In this document: piece by piece, positions 22,801 to 37,200 of the stretch | Layout of the letters: every line of letters starts with the position of its first letter | How positions within the stretch are numbered: the stretch's first letter is position 1 | Made by a program: the position numbers and the translations under genes | Source of the DNA: Apoda limacodes | Taxonomy: Eukaryota; Arthropoda; Insecta; Lepidoptera; Limacodidae | Direction: 5' to 3' | DNA length: 64,000 nt | NCBI GenBank assembly: GCA_946406115.1 | Contig: OX291542.1 | Span: forward strand, 37,219,321-37,283,320 | Notes under the pieces: generated by a model | What the model saw: only the letters and a program-made list of their open reading frames with translations | Database searches by the model: none | Told to the model about the DNA's origin: nothing

Positions 22801-25800
22801 TTTAACCATTGAAGTCATCTGCTCATTGCGACCTTAGCTTACCAACTATTTGAGCTATGACGGTGACTTTGGTTTTCTGGCGAATTTACTTATTCCAAAT
22901 TTTAGAGACCATATATTTGTACCGTAAGTCATCACTGGCAACACACATTGGAGGTATTTCAGACAAAAAGATATTACGCAATTCCCGAATGCTGCTTAGC
23001 CTAGTTGGACTGTTGAATAAACCTCTTACACAAATTTGATGTAAGTACATAACTGGACTACTTAGTATGTGTATTTGTCAAAAACTTTAAAAATTGTATT
23101 ACCAACAACAACCGGTATGGCCGTAACATGGATATTGAACATTATTTTTATTTAAGCCATGCTCATTTTGAGGCCTACTTACTTGCTAGGAAACTGACAA
23201 GGTCTCCAAGCATCGTGCCAATATCCGCCAGCAATTTTGACATGACTATTTCGCCGGCAAATCGTAGTTGAGTGATGTACTCGCTATTTATGTTGGTACC
23301 ATATCCTTCCAAAACCTTAAACACGCCTTCAAACGCAGTCTTCAGTTGAATTGGGTTCGTGCTCTGGTCTTGAAGTCGGACAGAAATGGTGGTTTTATTT
23401 CACAAACTGATCAAAACTATGATGGATTAATAGTTGTAGTTCCTTAGCTGTTTAATCTCTTACAGGCTGACATCTTTGGAATAGTGATGAGTTCGTTGTC
23501 GTTCGAATGAAACTATTTTGCCAGTTTCGAATATCAGCTTCATTGACTGCCGTTGCCTAATACAAGGATCGTTAAGGAACACTTTTGTCTCTATTTTACG
23601 CTATATGTAACAAGTGGCCTATAAAATTGGAATTCCCGATTCGACTCTCGTGTTGTGCGGTCGTGTTCTAGAGCGTCAAGCACTCTCATTGTGGTCAGTG
23701 GTGTGGTGACTCAGCCGGTGCGCATTCCTGTGTTGTGTTTTGCCTCAGTGCTGTCTACCTCGTTTCGTTTTTTGGTTTATTGCCCGCGATACTTGGAGAA
23801 TCGGCCTGAGCGTTGAGCGTGGCTCAGTTGTATGCTTGCTGAGAAATTCTTCTCGGTCCGCTGTGAGTGAACTTTCGCGCTCTTCAACCCGCCCATAACG
23901 CGAAGTTTATCGAAGCAATACTGTGTGCGTGTGCGCTTGCTCCTCGCCAGCAATGACGGGAGGTCACTAGGTACTCAACCTCTACATCTCGGCCACTCCT
24001 TAGGTTTATTACAAGCGCATCCATTCCAATTAACATCCGCTAACATGGCAAATAATTTCTTTGTTAATGTCGGTACGAATCCGGCAGAAAAGGTTCAGGG
24101 CCAGTCACAGTACTCTACAAGTACAAACACTCCTCTCATGTGTAACACTCCTACATCATCCTTTGTGTTGCTAGATACTGACGAAGCTGAGGTCGAAAGT
24201 GTAATAATAAATTTAAAAGATGACTGCGCAGTTGGGTGGGATAACATAACTAATAAAATTATTAAACAATTTAGGCAGAATTTTAGTACCGCCCTTGACG
24301 CATGTATTTCAAAGATGCCTAACTTTAGGACTTTTTTCTAAGAGTCTCAAAGAAGCTGTTGTTGTCCCTGTGTATAAATCTGGCTGTAAAGATCAAGTTA
24401 CAAATTATAGGCCGTCGTCTATGGCTAAAATATTAGAAAAAATTATAAACAATAGACTTGTCAAAGTCTATTTTGTCTAAAACACAGTATGGATTTAAGC
24501 CCAAAATATCCACTGCCGATGCCGTACATCATCTGACTGACTATCGAGCATAATAATTGGATAAAGGCAACCATACAATAGGAATCTTCCTGGACCTCGC
24601 GAAAGCTTTTGACACAGTTTCCATCCCTATCCTGTTTCGCAAACTTGATAAGATAGGAATACGGGGCAGCCAGTTAAAACTCTTTACTAACTATCTAGAA
24701 GAACGGACCCAGTGCGTAAGAATAGGCAGTGTTTTCAGCGCTGACCAGGATAACACCTCCTTCGGTATTCCATAAGGAAGTATTTTAGACCCAACTTTGT
24801 TTTTGATTTAAATAAATTACCTCTGTAGTCTTCAGCTAGATCAAGGTATAATTATATCTTACGCTGACGACACAGCCCTTCTTTTCTCAGCCAACTCAGA
24901 AAAAGAAGTCTACTACCTTGCACAACACGGGTTCAATGTTGTTAACAAGTGGCTTCAACATAATTTACTAACACTAAATCCAGAGAAGACAAATTATATT
25001 AGGTTTTCAATGCGCAAATTAACACCACTTAACCAATTAACTCCACATTGCATGCTCACTATTTTAAAGACCCCAATATTAACAATTGTGGGTGTCCAGT
25101 TATCAATATCACAAATAAAATAAAATATTTAGGTATTTTATTAGATGAAAATCTTTCCTTTAAACATAATATTGGTGCTTTATGTAACTGAATTCGTAAG
25201 TTAACTTTTGCTTTTAAAAAACTGCGACAGATTGCTGACACAAAAATAATTAGCCAAGTTTACTTTGCTCTCTGTCAATCAATAACAACTTACTGCATAA
25301 CATCTTGGGGTGGAGCGGGTAAAACTTTATTATTGTCTATCGAAACATTACTTTATTATTTATACGCACGTCCGCAACGATGCCGAACGCGGCATCAAAG
25401 TGCAGGTGCCAACGCCTACAGATTTCGAAATCTCAACGGCTTTTCTAACGGCTCAAAGGTACGAGTACCACACGTACTCGCTGGCCAATGAGCGCGTTCT
25501 CAGGGCCGCAATAAGGGGAGTCCCAAAGGAATTCTCCGCGGCAACCGTTAAGGACACCATGATCGCCTAAGGCCTCCCAGTTAGAGATGTACATAGAATG
25601 TACAACGGCCGTAACCGATCTGAGTGCTACGACATGGTGCTCGTAGTGCTCAATCTTACAAAAGGGGGCAAAGCCATCTTTAACATTAAGGATGTTTGCA
25701 GCCTGAAAGGGTCGAGACTCCGTCCAAGCAGTCGACCCCGGGACAATGCCGCCGATGCAAATTATATGGCCATACGCAGCGTAACTGCACACGCAGACCG

Positions 25801-28217
25801 CGCTGCGTGAAATGTCTACGCCACCTCGCCACTCCGGAGTGTGATCGCGGAAACGCACCAAACCCGGTCGCTTGCATTCTCTGTGGGAGGGAGGGCCACC
25901 CTGCGAACTACCGCGGGTGTCCAAAAGCTCCTAAACAGAACCCGCGTAAACCCAAATAGGGTAAATCGCGCCCCTCTGCGCCCCGCCAGCAGGCACCCTT
26001 CGTGCCTGCTCTTCTCCTTGCTGTCAACGCCTGGAGCCGTCCTCCTGCGCTAGTTGACGCAGGAAACACAAAATCTAAAAAGACGGACAAACTTCTGTCT
26101 GCTCTCCATGGGCTCTGTTTCAGTCACGGTAATTCCGTATCCCGCCCTCGTCATATCCCGCGACCCCCGCGCCCAGCGCCTGCGCCAAGTGCATCCCGCA
26201 CTTCTTCACACAAGCCTTGCCCCCTCACCCCTCAATGTTCTCTTTGAGATATCTTGGGCCCTAGACCTAGACTATTATGAGGACGTGTTCGCGGAATACG
26301 AACAGGTCACCACCCCCCAAAAAATGCTCAGTTTCGTGTATGACCATCATCAGTTCTTTGCCGCCCTCCGTAGCACAACCGCGCGCAAAAAACCCCGCTC
26401 AGTCGCTATACGTACTTGCTCGAATGAGCGGCCCGAACTGGGGAAGTACCTCCACCTTACAGAAAACCGCGGCCACAATAACACTAACATTGAGTAGTGT
26501 TGTGTTCCTGGCGGTAATGTTGCCAGAGCTCTCTCTTTGAGGATTCGCTGCGCGGACAGCGGAGGACCGACGGTGCTTGTTGCTGTCATTGCTCGGCGTA
26601 GACGCGGCGTGCTGGTTCGGCGGTCAGGGAGACCTGATGAAACGGCTGACCGCTGGCCGCCCGCAGGTTGAACGGGTTCCCGAACCCAGGGATCACTTAA
26701 TCTCCGCCTTGGGAGGCTGATCCGCCAACCTGTCGCTGCCCGTCACTACAGGCAGGTCCTTGGGTGGGTTCCTGAGCATCGGCTTCCGTGGGTCTTCAGC
26801 TAGGAGCCGCCTGGGGCGACTCTACCGCGAAGAGCCCTGCTACCAGCATCGCTCTCCACAAGGACTAGGTCCCGTGGGTAGGCTTTGCTGTCCGGTGACC
26901 GCGCGTGCTGCGGCGCCAAGTCCTTAATTTGCAGCAGTTGGGACTCGTCAGCGCGCGCGAACATGCTGGTCGCGAGGCGGCCGACGAAGTCATCCAGTGA
27001 CTCGATCTGCAGGTCCTTTTCGATCGTAGCGTTCCTCACGTAGTGGGATGCGCCGACTATGGTACGAAGCCTTGTTTTGAAGCGTGCGTAGGAGTGCGAA
27101 CCACGCCGGCGCTGCGTACGTGAGGCGGGGTCTAATGTAAGCTTTGTCATCCACAGTTGGCTGCTTGGTGTTAGGTAGGGTTCTGGATGGGGGTGGGTGT
27201 GGCGCATAGACGTGTACATGTATATGTGTTTACACATATTGGATATATTTTGTGTATTTGGTGGCCCGGTTCCTGCGTGATTGATGGTAACAGGTTTAAA
27301 CCCGGGAAGTTTCTTGTCACTTCTTCTTCCCTTAGGCTTGTTTCCGAAGTACGTTAAATGGTGTGCATTTGTTGCCGGACTGTCGTGTGCGAGCTAGGCT
27401 ACTTCATGACATACAACGTCTGTGAGTATGCGTATGGGTGTGGGAGCTGGGCTACTTCATGACATACAACGTCTGTGAGTATGTGTATGGGTATGTGTGC
27501 ACGTTTGTGTCATGCGCCCTCTCTGGCGCTGGGCGGCCGATGGTGGATTGCAGCGGGTTATTAATACTATATTTATTATATTATTATACTTGTACCTATG
27601 TAAGTTTATACATATATGTATATTTTTTCTAGTAGTATTAATTTTTGATACACTATTTGTGTTTTATGTATATTTATGTGTGTCCTTGTGTATGTATTTA
27701 TATATTTATTTAGTTAGTAGCTGACCCGGCAAATGTTGTTTTTCCGCACCAACCTATTGTGAAAGGGTTGTACAAATGCAGAAACCTTACCCGGCATGTG
27801 CATAACAACTTACCAAAATTTCATTACCATCGGTTCACACTTATTGCGCGAGTCCGACTCGCACTTGACCCTTTTTTCTTTGTTAGAAACCTTCCCCGGC
27901 GTGTGCATAACAACTTACCAAAATTTCATTAAAATCGGTTTACCCTTAGTGCGGGAGTCTGACTCGCACTTGACCGTTTTTTTCTTTCATAAAAACCTTG
28001 CCCTAACACTATCAAACACAACAAATACAAATTACCCGAATTGGTCCAGCCATCTTCGAGTTTTCCTTAGTGCGCGAGTCCGAGTCCGGCTCGCACTTGA
28101 CAGTTTTTTTTTCATAAGAACCTTCTGACAATAACAAACACAACAGAAAAAGAATTAGCAAAATCGGTCTAGCCGTTCACGCGTGATGGCGTGACCGAGG
28201 GAAATAGGGATTCATTT

Positions 28218-28282
<65 letters not shown>

Positions 28283-31200
28283 AAGAAGTTATATAATTTA
28301 GTAAATGCTTTTGACCTTCCAATCTTCTCCTCTTATCCAATAAAATTTTATACTTAGAAAGTTAATACTTGACGTTTTTCAGAAACTTATGTCCCTTTCC
28401 GGGACTCAAAATTATCTGCGTGCCAAATTTCATTTTGATTGGTACAGAGGTTTCAACGTAAAAAGGTAAGAGACAGATGTACTTTCGCATTTATAATATT
28501 TATTATTATATTATATTCATGGATAGTATGGATAGTTTTAAGTATATGTATGAACATATGATTGTGCAAAAATATAATTATGATGGTATTAATGCCACTA
28601 GTACTATTAAATATCGGAATTCTCTTAAATATTTGAATTCCTTCACTCGATTAACGATATTTGACGCTTCACATGGTGCGCCCCCTATGCTACATAAAAA
28701 CAAAAAAAAAAATTACATGTTTGACTTTGTTTTTAGTAGCTTACTAACTTATTTTTTTTTTATTACCTAATAAGTGTTTCGGTACATATTGTATACTCTT
28801 TAGCAAACTATCAAAGTATTGTATTATTACTTTAAATGAAACTTCTTGCCAGCTCTTTTTAGCAGTAATTATCATTGTTTACATTGTATTGACGATTCAA
28901 AAGGGTTCTTAGAAACCTATTTCAATAAAGTTTGATTTCATTTGTCTGTATTGGCAGCTTTGCCCTGAGCCGAACTCTGACTGGCGCCTCGCAGCGCCCT
29001 ATATACTCGCTGACAACAGTGGGAAACGCGCTCGAGTATTCTAGACGCTTCGAGAGCTATCTTGTACTTTAATTCGAAAACAACCCATTCGACGTAAACA
29101 TTTTAAGTTGTAAACAATATTAGCCCTCAAAGTGGGAAAAGTTTATATCTAGGGTATTAGGTTAACTTTTGCCTGTATAGCAATTTTCTCTCTAAATCTT
29201 GAGTTGAATGGAAGCCCATTAAAATGCAACCATTTTTTTTTTTTGTTTGTTAACCAACATTCAATATATAACAAACTTTCCTATCCTTAGCGGTTTGGGC
29301 TGGGCGATAACGTGTCAGTTAAAACATTGCCTTTTGTATATAAATACGAGTACATAGATTATTTATGCTGTCATAAGATCACAATATCGAAAATACTATC
29401 GATTTGATATTTATGAGCCTTAAAAATTTGTATTTTCATAAAATATCGGGCGTAAATAAAATATACAATGCATATGACAACATCCCAACATTTCTATAAT
29501 TGCATAGTTTATTTCATCTTAACTTTAACGAACTCAACTCACATTTCGATGACCACTTACACTTTCTTACACACAATCAGACTACAAAACTTAATTTTAA
29601 GATATAAAGGTTGTCACATACGAGACAGATAATATCAAATAGTAGATTTTTTACTAAGAAAATGAAGCAGTGTCTAACGTCACGGACAAATTGAAGCCCG
29701 AGCATAACGAAGGATTCCAGGGATACCACATGAGCATAGCGAGGGTGTTTAGAATTAACGCCCTAGCGAAACAAGGGAGTTAAGACTAGAATCCCGAGGG
29801 ATTCAAATTCACCCAAGACGAAAACACTTTTATCCCTGAGGAGAACACTCTGCTTTTTACACCTGCGAGACAATAAAAAGCAACGCTATGAAAAAAAAAC
29901 GGCATTAAATTACAGTAGAAACCGAGTATTAACTGAGCAGGTGGTGTAAAATAGTAGATAGTATCACAAAGGAAGAAAAATAATATTTTACACTACTCAT
30001 GCTCTGAAAGAACCTTTATGCAGTCAAAATTAGGGTTGAAAGTACGTATTCGCAGAGATTATTACTTTCTTGCCCGTTTTGAGGGAAGAAAGTAAAAAAT
30101 AAAAAAGCACTTTCTATTTAAAAGCTGACGAAACAATTAAATAGCTTCGTTTTATTTGGTACAGTGCCATCTGTGCTTATAAAAGCGAACCAATTTCACT
30201 TGAAAATAAATAACTCACTATTTATAAACAACAGGAAACATAACCATAGTTTGTAATAATAGGAAAGTATCTATAAAGAAAAAAATAAACGTTAAATTAT
30301 CCTTATCCATATTTTTATTCGTATCAATTGGTATTTAAGGTTGCGCTGCATTACGGGTCGAACTTATCAACGGGGAAAGCGAGGGGAAGGTAAATAAGCA
30401 TGCTATTTCGTCTAATATTGCGGGAAATGGATCGACACTGTGATAAGTACTGACCTAGTATGACGTGGTAGTGGTATGAATTAATTATGAAGTATAAAGC
30501 AAATAAAAATAATCGTCATGGATTTGACATCACGTAATGATTTTTTGTACATTTACATGCTTATATAATTTTCTGGGCTAATAAGCAATATCTCTGAAGT
30601 AACGAGTTCCGTGGAATTAAAAATGTTTATGAAGAGTATAATAATCTTTCAGATTTTTACGGTTAAAAAGTTAGAGCAGGGGCAAACATATTTTAATTTA
30701 AAAGTTAATAATTCGAAAGAAAAAGCTATTTAAAAACCTTAACTAATTACAGGACTTATTTACCAACACTCCACAGAATAGCGCATACGAAAATAATGAT
30801 TTCATACCTCAGTTTGATGTACGGAACTACTCTAAATTTATTTTTAATTGATTCACAAACCAGTTCGTATGTTAACATAAGACACCTTCTTGTCTTTCTT
30901 AAAATACGATGCAAAGATGGCGAAAATATAGCGATGTAACACAGATGGACGAACATCACAAAACTATATTTTACTACATTTGCTATGTGGCTACGGAACC
31001 CCTAATAAGCATCTGTCGTAATTTAAGTTTTTATGAATGCTAATAAATTATTATCCTTTTTAACCTATTTAATTTTTAATTACAATTTTTTGTTCTCTTT
31101 TTCAATAAAATAGTGCATAGCAAAAATAACTTATTTTTGTGTGTCTTAATAATAATAATATTGTGGAAAACACAATACTAAATAAAATAATATTAGTTCA

Positions 31201-34200
31201 ATGCTCTGATATGTGAAAAATATTGTGTCCGCGACAGTACTTAAGTTGATAAGGTCAATAACGCGTCATAACTAGGGGCCATAAAACCGGAGTTTAGGAA
31301 AGTTGTAAGTCCGGCCCCATATGAAATATTGTTGCTATCTCTGGACGGGTGCACCCGGATACCAGCTTGGCCCTTTTGACTCGGTTAAACAACGGGTTGT
31401 GAGAATCGTTGACGATACCAAACTAGCAAGCTGTATCGAACCCTCAAGTCTGAGGAGAGACTTTGCCTCCCTTTTATACGGATAATTTAACGTTTAATTT
31501 TTTCTTTATAGATACTTTCCTATTATCAAAAAAATAATATACAATATTGACCTCTCTCTGTGCCCCTTGATATCCTTGACCTTGTCCTCCAGGTCCGTCG
31601 CCCTGGCGGCGGCGACGCGCTGCGCCTCCGTGTCGCACGCGATTTCCTGCTGCAGCGCGTCGCGGCGCGCTCGCAACGACTCCATCTCGTCGTGAGTCTG
31701 CGCGTGCGCGGTGCCCGCCATACGTCCGCGCGCCACCTCCAGCTCGTGCGACACCTGCTCGTATCTGTGGGGAACATAACGCACTACAGTTTTTACTTCT
31801 GACTAGCTGACCCGGCGAACGTTGTTTCGCTTTTAAAGCCATTGCGGCGCCAACCTATTGTGAAAGGGTTCTACTAATCATGAAACCTTTCCCGGCGTGT
31901 GCATAACAACTTACCAAAATTTCATTACAATCGTTTCATTACAGTCCGACTCGCACTTGACCCTGCCGACTGGCACTTGACCATTTTTTTTTTCTTAAAA
32001 ACATTCCCTGGCTTGTTCATTCGGTTTATATTTATATTATTAAAAATTAATATTTACATATGAACCATTTTGACTGTTTACTTGTTATATTTAACGAACT
32101 ACTGTTAAAAAGAGGTCGCAGTTCGCTTTTTTTTATCAGAAAATGATTAAAATTCATTATTACCAGCTTCGGGAGCAGGAGCAAACACGCACTTTGCTCC
32201 CGCCTAATGGCGAAAGAATCAACGTTTTTCGATTAAATTATAAGTTTCATGATTTCTAATAATTTAGCTACTTTGCTAAATTTGTACTGGCAACACAAAT
32301 ACTTTTTGGTTACTGCAAACGCCTTAAACAAGGAAACAAATGCCCAGAGCGCTCTCTCGGACGACGCTTGCCAGATAATACATAATTGCATAGCTAATTG
32401 TTAGAGTTACTTCAGTTGATTAAGGGCCCTCTTACAGCCCACTAGCGCCGCCATTAGATTTCTTTAATTTTCTATTTGTTGGAAACGAATTTCTAAAATC
32501 CAAATGTCTCAAATATAAAACTAGTCATAAGCAATTTTTAGAAGGTTTCATATAGTTTCTAAGTAATACTAGTTAGCTGCTATATGCCCCTTATCACCAA
32601 ACTCTTCATGTACAAATAAGACCATCTTCAATTAGCTGACTGTAGTAATTAATAAGAAGCTACATCGAAACAATTAGACGAAGGACATGTGCTACGTGCC
32701 ACGTGCCATGTGCTCTACCCAGTAAAGTTTTATCATTATCGATTATTTGTAGTTCTGGTGTGAAATTAACTTTTCTTAAATGTCCCTTCCATTAAATGAA
32801 AAACTAAGTCTAACATGCAGCGGTATACCTACGTACCTCTGTTGCGCGGCGGTGTACTGTTCTGCTGCGCGCTCGAGCGCCGCTAGCTCAGTGAGACACT
32901 GCGTGAGCCGCATCTCCGTCTGCTGCAGCTGCTGCTCCTGCTCCCGTAGCTCCTTCAGCTGCACCAGCACTGACCCGCCCTATGCACATGTAACACTTAT
33001 ATCATGAGAGTAACATTAGAAATCCGACAAGGAACACAAGATTACAACGCTTAGATGAGCTTTATAAGAGCTTTAAAGATCTAATCCAAGGCTGCTAAAG
33101 TTTTTTAACAGTCGAGTCAAACGGCAGAATTTTTTGGGGGGCCACTAACGACTCAATAACTAATGAAATTAGGTCGTTAAGGATCCACCAATAATTCATA
33201 TTTTACAACGTATGAAGTTTACGTACAAAAACATCCAGCATTTCAAAATTTGGTATTTATTAAGATTATTAAACAAAGGGCAACTTCTGCTAACTAAATA
33301 AAAAATAAAACTTGTTTCTTCAATTAATGAGATTTTTGACAATGTTTCAGTTGCACTAATTTTCTTATATTAGGATTCAAATTATATGTCGACAGTCACA
33401 CCAAGTCAAAAATATGTTGCTCCGCTAGTGAGGTGCGGTATTTATTTTTAATGCAATTAAGATCCGAAAAAACCTTTTCACACACATATTTTGATCCGAA
33501 ACTACATAAGAACTGTAAGGCTAGATCCGTTATTGCAGGGAAATTTTCTTTAGATACCAATTTCCAGAAATCTGCTAACTCTTCTGACGAAATTTCTGCT
33601 TTCGAAGATATTTGCATTTATGATTCTGCAGTTCGGTGAGTTCCAACTGAATATTGGCAGGATAACTAATTATTTCAGTTAAACTGATTATAAAGGGATT
33701 TGTAAAAAAAAATATATTTTGTTTTTTACTCTCAAAGGCCTGAAATCTATTTTCAAATGATTGTAATAATTATTGTGTAATAATATAATAAGTTTGCACA
33801 GAACCCTCAGTGCGCGAGCCAGACTCGCACTTGGCCGGTTTTTTTTCTTTAAACACGATGTTAATGGCTGAGTTAGTTTAGCAAAATCTTTTTATAAATT
33901 TACGGTAGTACCCTATAAACCCAAGGAAGCTCTTTATTTCAGTAGCTGTATCCGGTAGAGAATAATTTAGAATAGACTTTATTTTATCGTCGTTTGGCAT
34001 AAGACCGTCTTTAGTGATGGTGTGGCCAAGGTAAAGGACCTCTTTCCTAAGAAATTCACACTTGTCGAGTGTGACTTTTGTAATTTAAAAATAATACCAC
34101 AGTAATTTAAATGTATCATTTCGGTGCACCTTTCGCGGCTGGTTTCTGAAAATTTGTAGGCTCTGCAGTTTCTTGGGTATTAGGCTGGTAGTCGTCGTTA

Positions 34201-37200
34201 TTCTCGGGCGGGGTTTCCTAAGCACTCAACATACATTTCATTCATATTAGTACCATAGTTGTAATCTTGGTTAGAATCGGTATTATAATCGGGTAAGTAT
34301 TCTTGGCTAGGGGATGGTTCTTCCATGTTGTAAAGGTCATTAGTAATCACATTCTGTCTAACGGGTGCGGTGCACATTGAAACGTCGGTGTCTCCAAGCC
34401 TAGGTGTTTGTTGGTGTTGAATGCCGCATTGATAAGGGTTAACCCTGTGGTTGGGGGATTTCGAATCTATATCCACCATATTGCAATAGGGCGCGCGGTG
34501 CCTGTGTGGGTGCCTGACCAAAATTACGTTGTGGTAGATTTTAAGTTACACCAAATCTGTAGCCTTAAGTACCAAATTGATTTGGTTGTACAAAGTTTGG
34601 CCTAAGGCCTTGATTTTGTGTTTATGTTTAAGTTATGTTTGAGGTTATTTCAGGGATGAAAATTTAAAGTTATTTTGAAGAATGTTAAACTTATAATTGC
34701 TTCGAGGGATCCCAAATTTAAAATTACTAGTCGAAGGCATTGTGTAAAATGTTGGCTTAGAGGCTTGAGGTGCCAATGGTCCTGAGTTATTTTGGTGATC
34801 CGGGTGTTGTGTTAAGTTTTTAAGTAATTTGTTTTTGCATTGTACTGTTCCTGACCTGAGGGGAGCAAGGGAGAACGGAACAAGTATCTTATCCAACCCA
34901 ACTGTCATCTCCACCTGCACGCGTCGGCTTCTCAAACAGCTGGCGACGATGGCCCTAGGGCTGCCGTGGTGCTCCCTGCTAGATAACAGACGGGGCTCTG
35001 GCGCCCGTGCAATAGCGGTATATCCATACACCCGAATAGGCGGGCTTGGGGACTAAATACCCTCAAAAAAGCCCTATCATGCAAAAGTTAGTGGGGTCCC
35101 ACTGCATCAGAATTGCCCCTAGTAAAACCAAATAAGGAACGACATAATACAGAATAAGAAAAGCTAAGTAATCCGGACAGCACCCGGCGTCGATACGATG
35201 GGCCGGTAATGGCCGACATAATTATAATGACACAACTTCATTCTACTTGGGGAAACTACCAGAATATAAGGGACACTGTCATGGGATCGGAATCCTATTC
35301 AAAAAAGAACCTGTCAAATACGTCACGAATTTCATCCCGTATTCTGATCGATGTATGCTCATCCAACTAAATGCTAGTCTATTTAAACTCAACATAATAC
35401 AAGTACTTCAGCGCAGAGCAACGAATAACGTTTTCGAAAACGTCATTAGTAGTACCCACTGTTTATAAAAGATATGCAGAAGGTTATAGAAGATATGAAC
35501 GCTAAAATGTGTCAAGGTGCAGTTGATAAAGTTATAGGAGGTTTTGGGTTCGGTGACCGCAACGAGAGAGAGGAGACCGCATCGAAAATTACATGGTAGT
35601 TCTAACACCTTCTTCTAATACCCAGCAAGAGGGCTATACACATGGATTTCACCACAAGACAAACCTGGTAATATTGTCAGAAACCAAATTGAGTACGTAA
35701 TGATAAAATCTACATTTGACATATCTAGGTGCCGACATTGGTTCGCACCATAACCATCTTGTTGCTAAATTTTGTATAAGACTTAAGAAAATACAACGAA
35801 ACGAACAAAAGAGACATGATTGATCTAAATAAGCTTAAACATCCTCAAATCAAAAAAAATATTGAAAGTCATATTAACGATGATATAAAGAAACTTTAAG
35901 AGACAGGAACGAAGGATGACAGCATAGAAGAACTACGAGGTGGCATTAAAAATATAACACTTCGGACAACAAGAGAATTTATTGGAAATAACGAAAAAAA
36001 TACAAGATTGAAATGGATAACTGACGAAATATAAAATTTAATAGAAGAACGTAAGCAGCATAAACGTTCAGACGGCAAGGAACCATACAGAAGAATAAAT
36101 AAACTATTTAAAAATAAAATTCGTGTAGAAAGAGACACATATTTGGAAGAAAAGTGTAGTGAAATTGAGAAACTTGAACATGCACAAGAAAATTAAACAA
36201 TTAACTAATACGGATAGAAAGAACACAACATCGAAACTGGTAGATGATAGTAATAAGTTCATAATGCGGCTCTGCCAGTAAGTTTACTGCTTATAGCTTG
36301 GAATAAATATAGATTTTATACCAAGTTTCCTACGATTCCAGACCCACTAATCACATATTCGCATTTTGAATAAATCAATTTAATAATTTTTCTCCGCCAT
36401 CATAGTCCAAATCGGTCTGAATTCCTTTTTAGTAATGTATAGGTACTTCTACTTATTACAAAAAATATAAAGTAAAAAAGCCTACCACTGTTGTGCAAGC
36501 AAAATCAGATAAACGTATAGTAATCTCGACAAGTGTGGTTCGAGAAAAATAATTACAGGAAAAGACCAGAAATATTGAAAACAGAAAGTGAAAAGGTTTA
36601 CTCAAAAACTGCTTAATCCCATGTCCTCTAGCAGCCGTATTAGTAACCTCTGTTACACGCACTTGTCACTCAAGACTTATTTATTTGGTTCATATTTCCA
36701 CGCCTTGTAAAGTCGGTTATCACACGAAGCCCTGTTTTTTACAACACCGAATTTCGGGTTTTCGCGAGAACAGAATTCCGGTAAGTTTGCGGAAATCCTA
36801 CCGACTGCGCCAGTCAAATTCAGGCACGCGAGAGTGTTTTAAAAAATACAAAATATAATTGAAGTTTGAATTATTTAATATAAAGTATGGTCTAATACAA
36901 TCGGTGGCTAATTACTTAACTCCTAGCTTAAAGTACAAAGACTTCACCTCAGCAAAATCACTGGCTGGCGCCGTCTAGTGCGTGGGCGCTGTGTATGCAT
37001 ACATAAGCTGTGATGCTTATGTCGACAAGAATATACTCGTAACATAACTTACTCGCAAATATGATGAAAAACATTGCCGTTCAACACGGGCGGTACGGAA
37101 ATAGCAAACTCAAGTCATTAAAGCCTTCGGCCTTAGGCTTACAAATAGCCCCTCTTTAGTAATTTTCTCCTTGCCACCCTTACACACAATATAATATAGT

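Noticed and set aside
27438..27724. Tyr/Cys-rich open frames suggesting a membrane peptide
   Set aside because: They lie over a tandem duplication and AT-rich simple sequence with no other coding signs.
28477..28770. 97-codon open frame on the plus strand
   Set aside because: Composition follows AT-rich retrotransposon 3' sequence; no domain is recognisable.
31474..31842. Arg/Gly-rich frames on both strands over SMC2 exon 9
   Set aside because: Low-complexity shadows of the exon caused by high GC; splice sites and phase support only the coiled-coil frame.
34829..35056. Plus-strand frame opposite the gag-like region
   Set aside because: The minus-strand frame is longer and in order with the downstream RT fragment.
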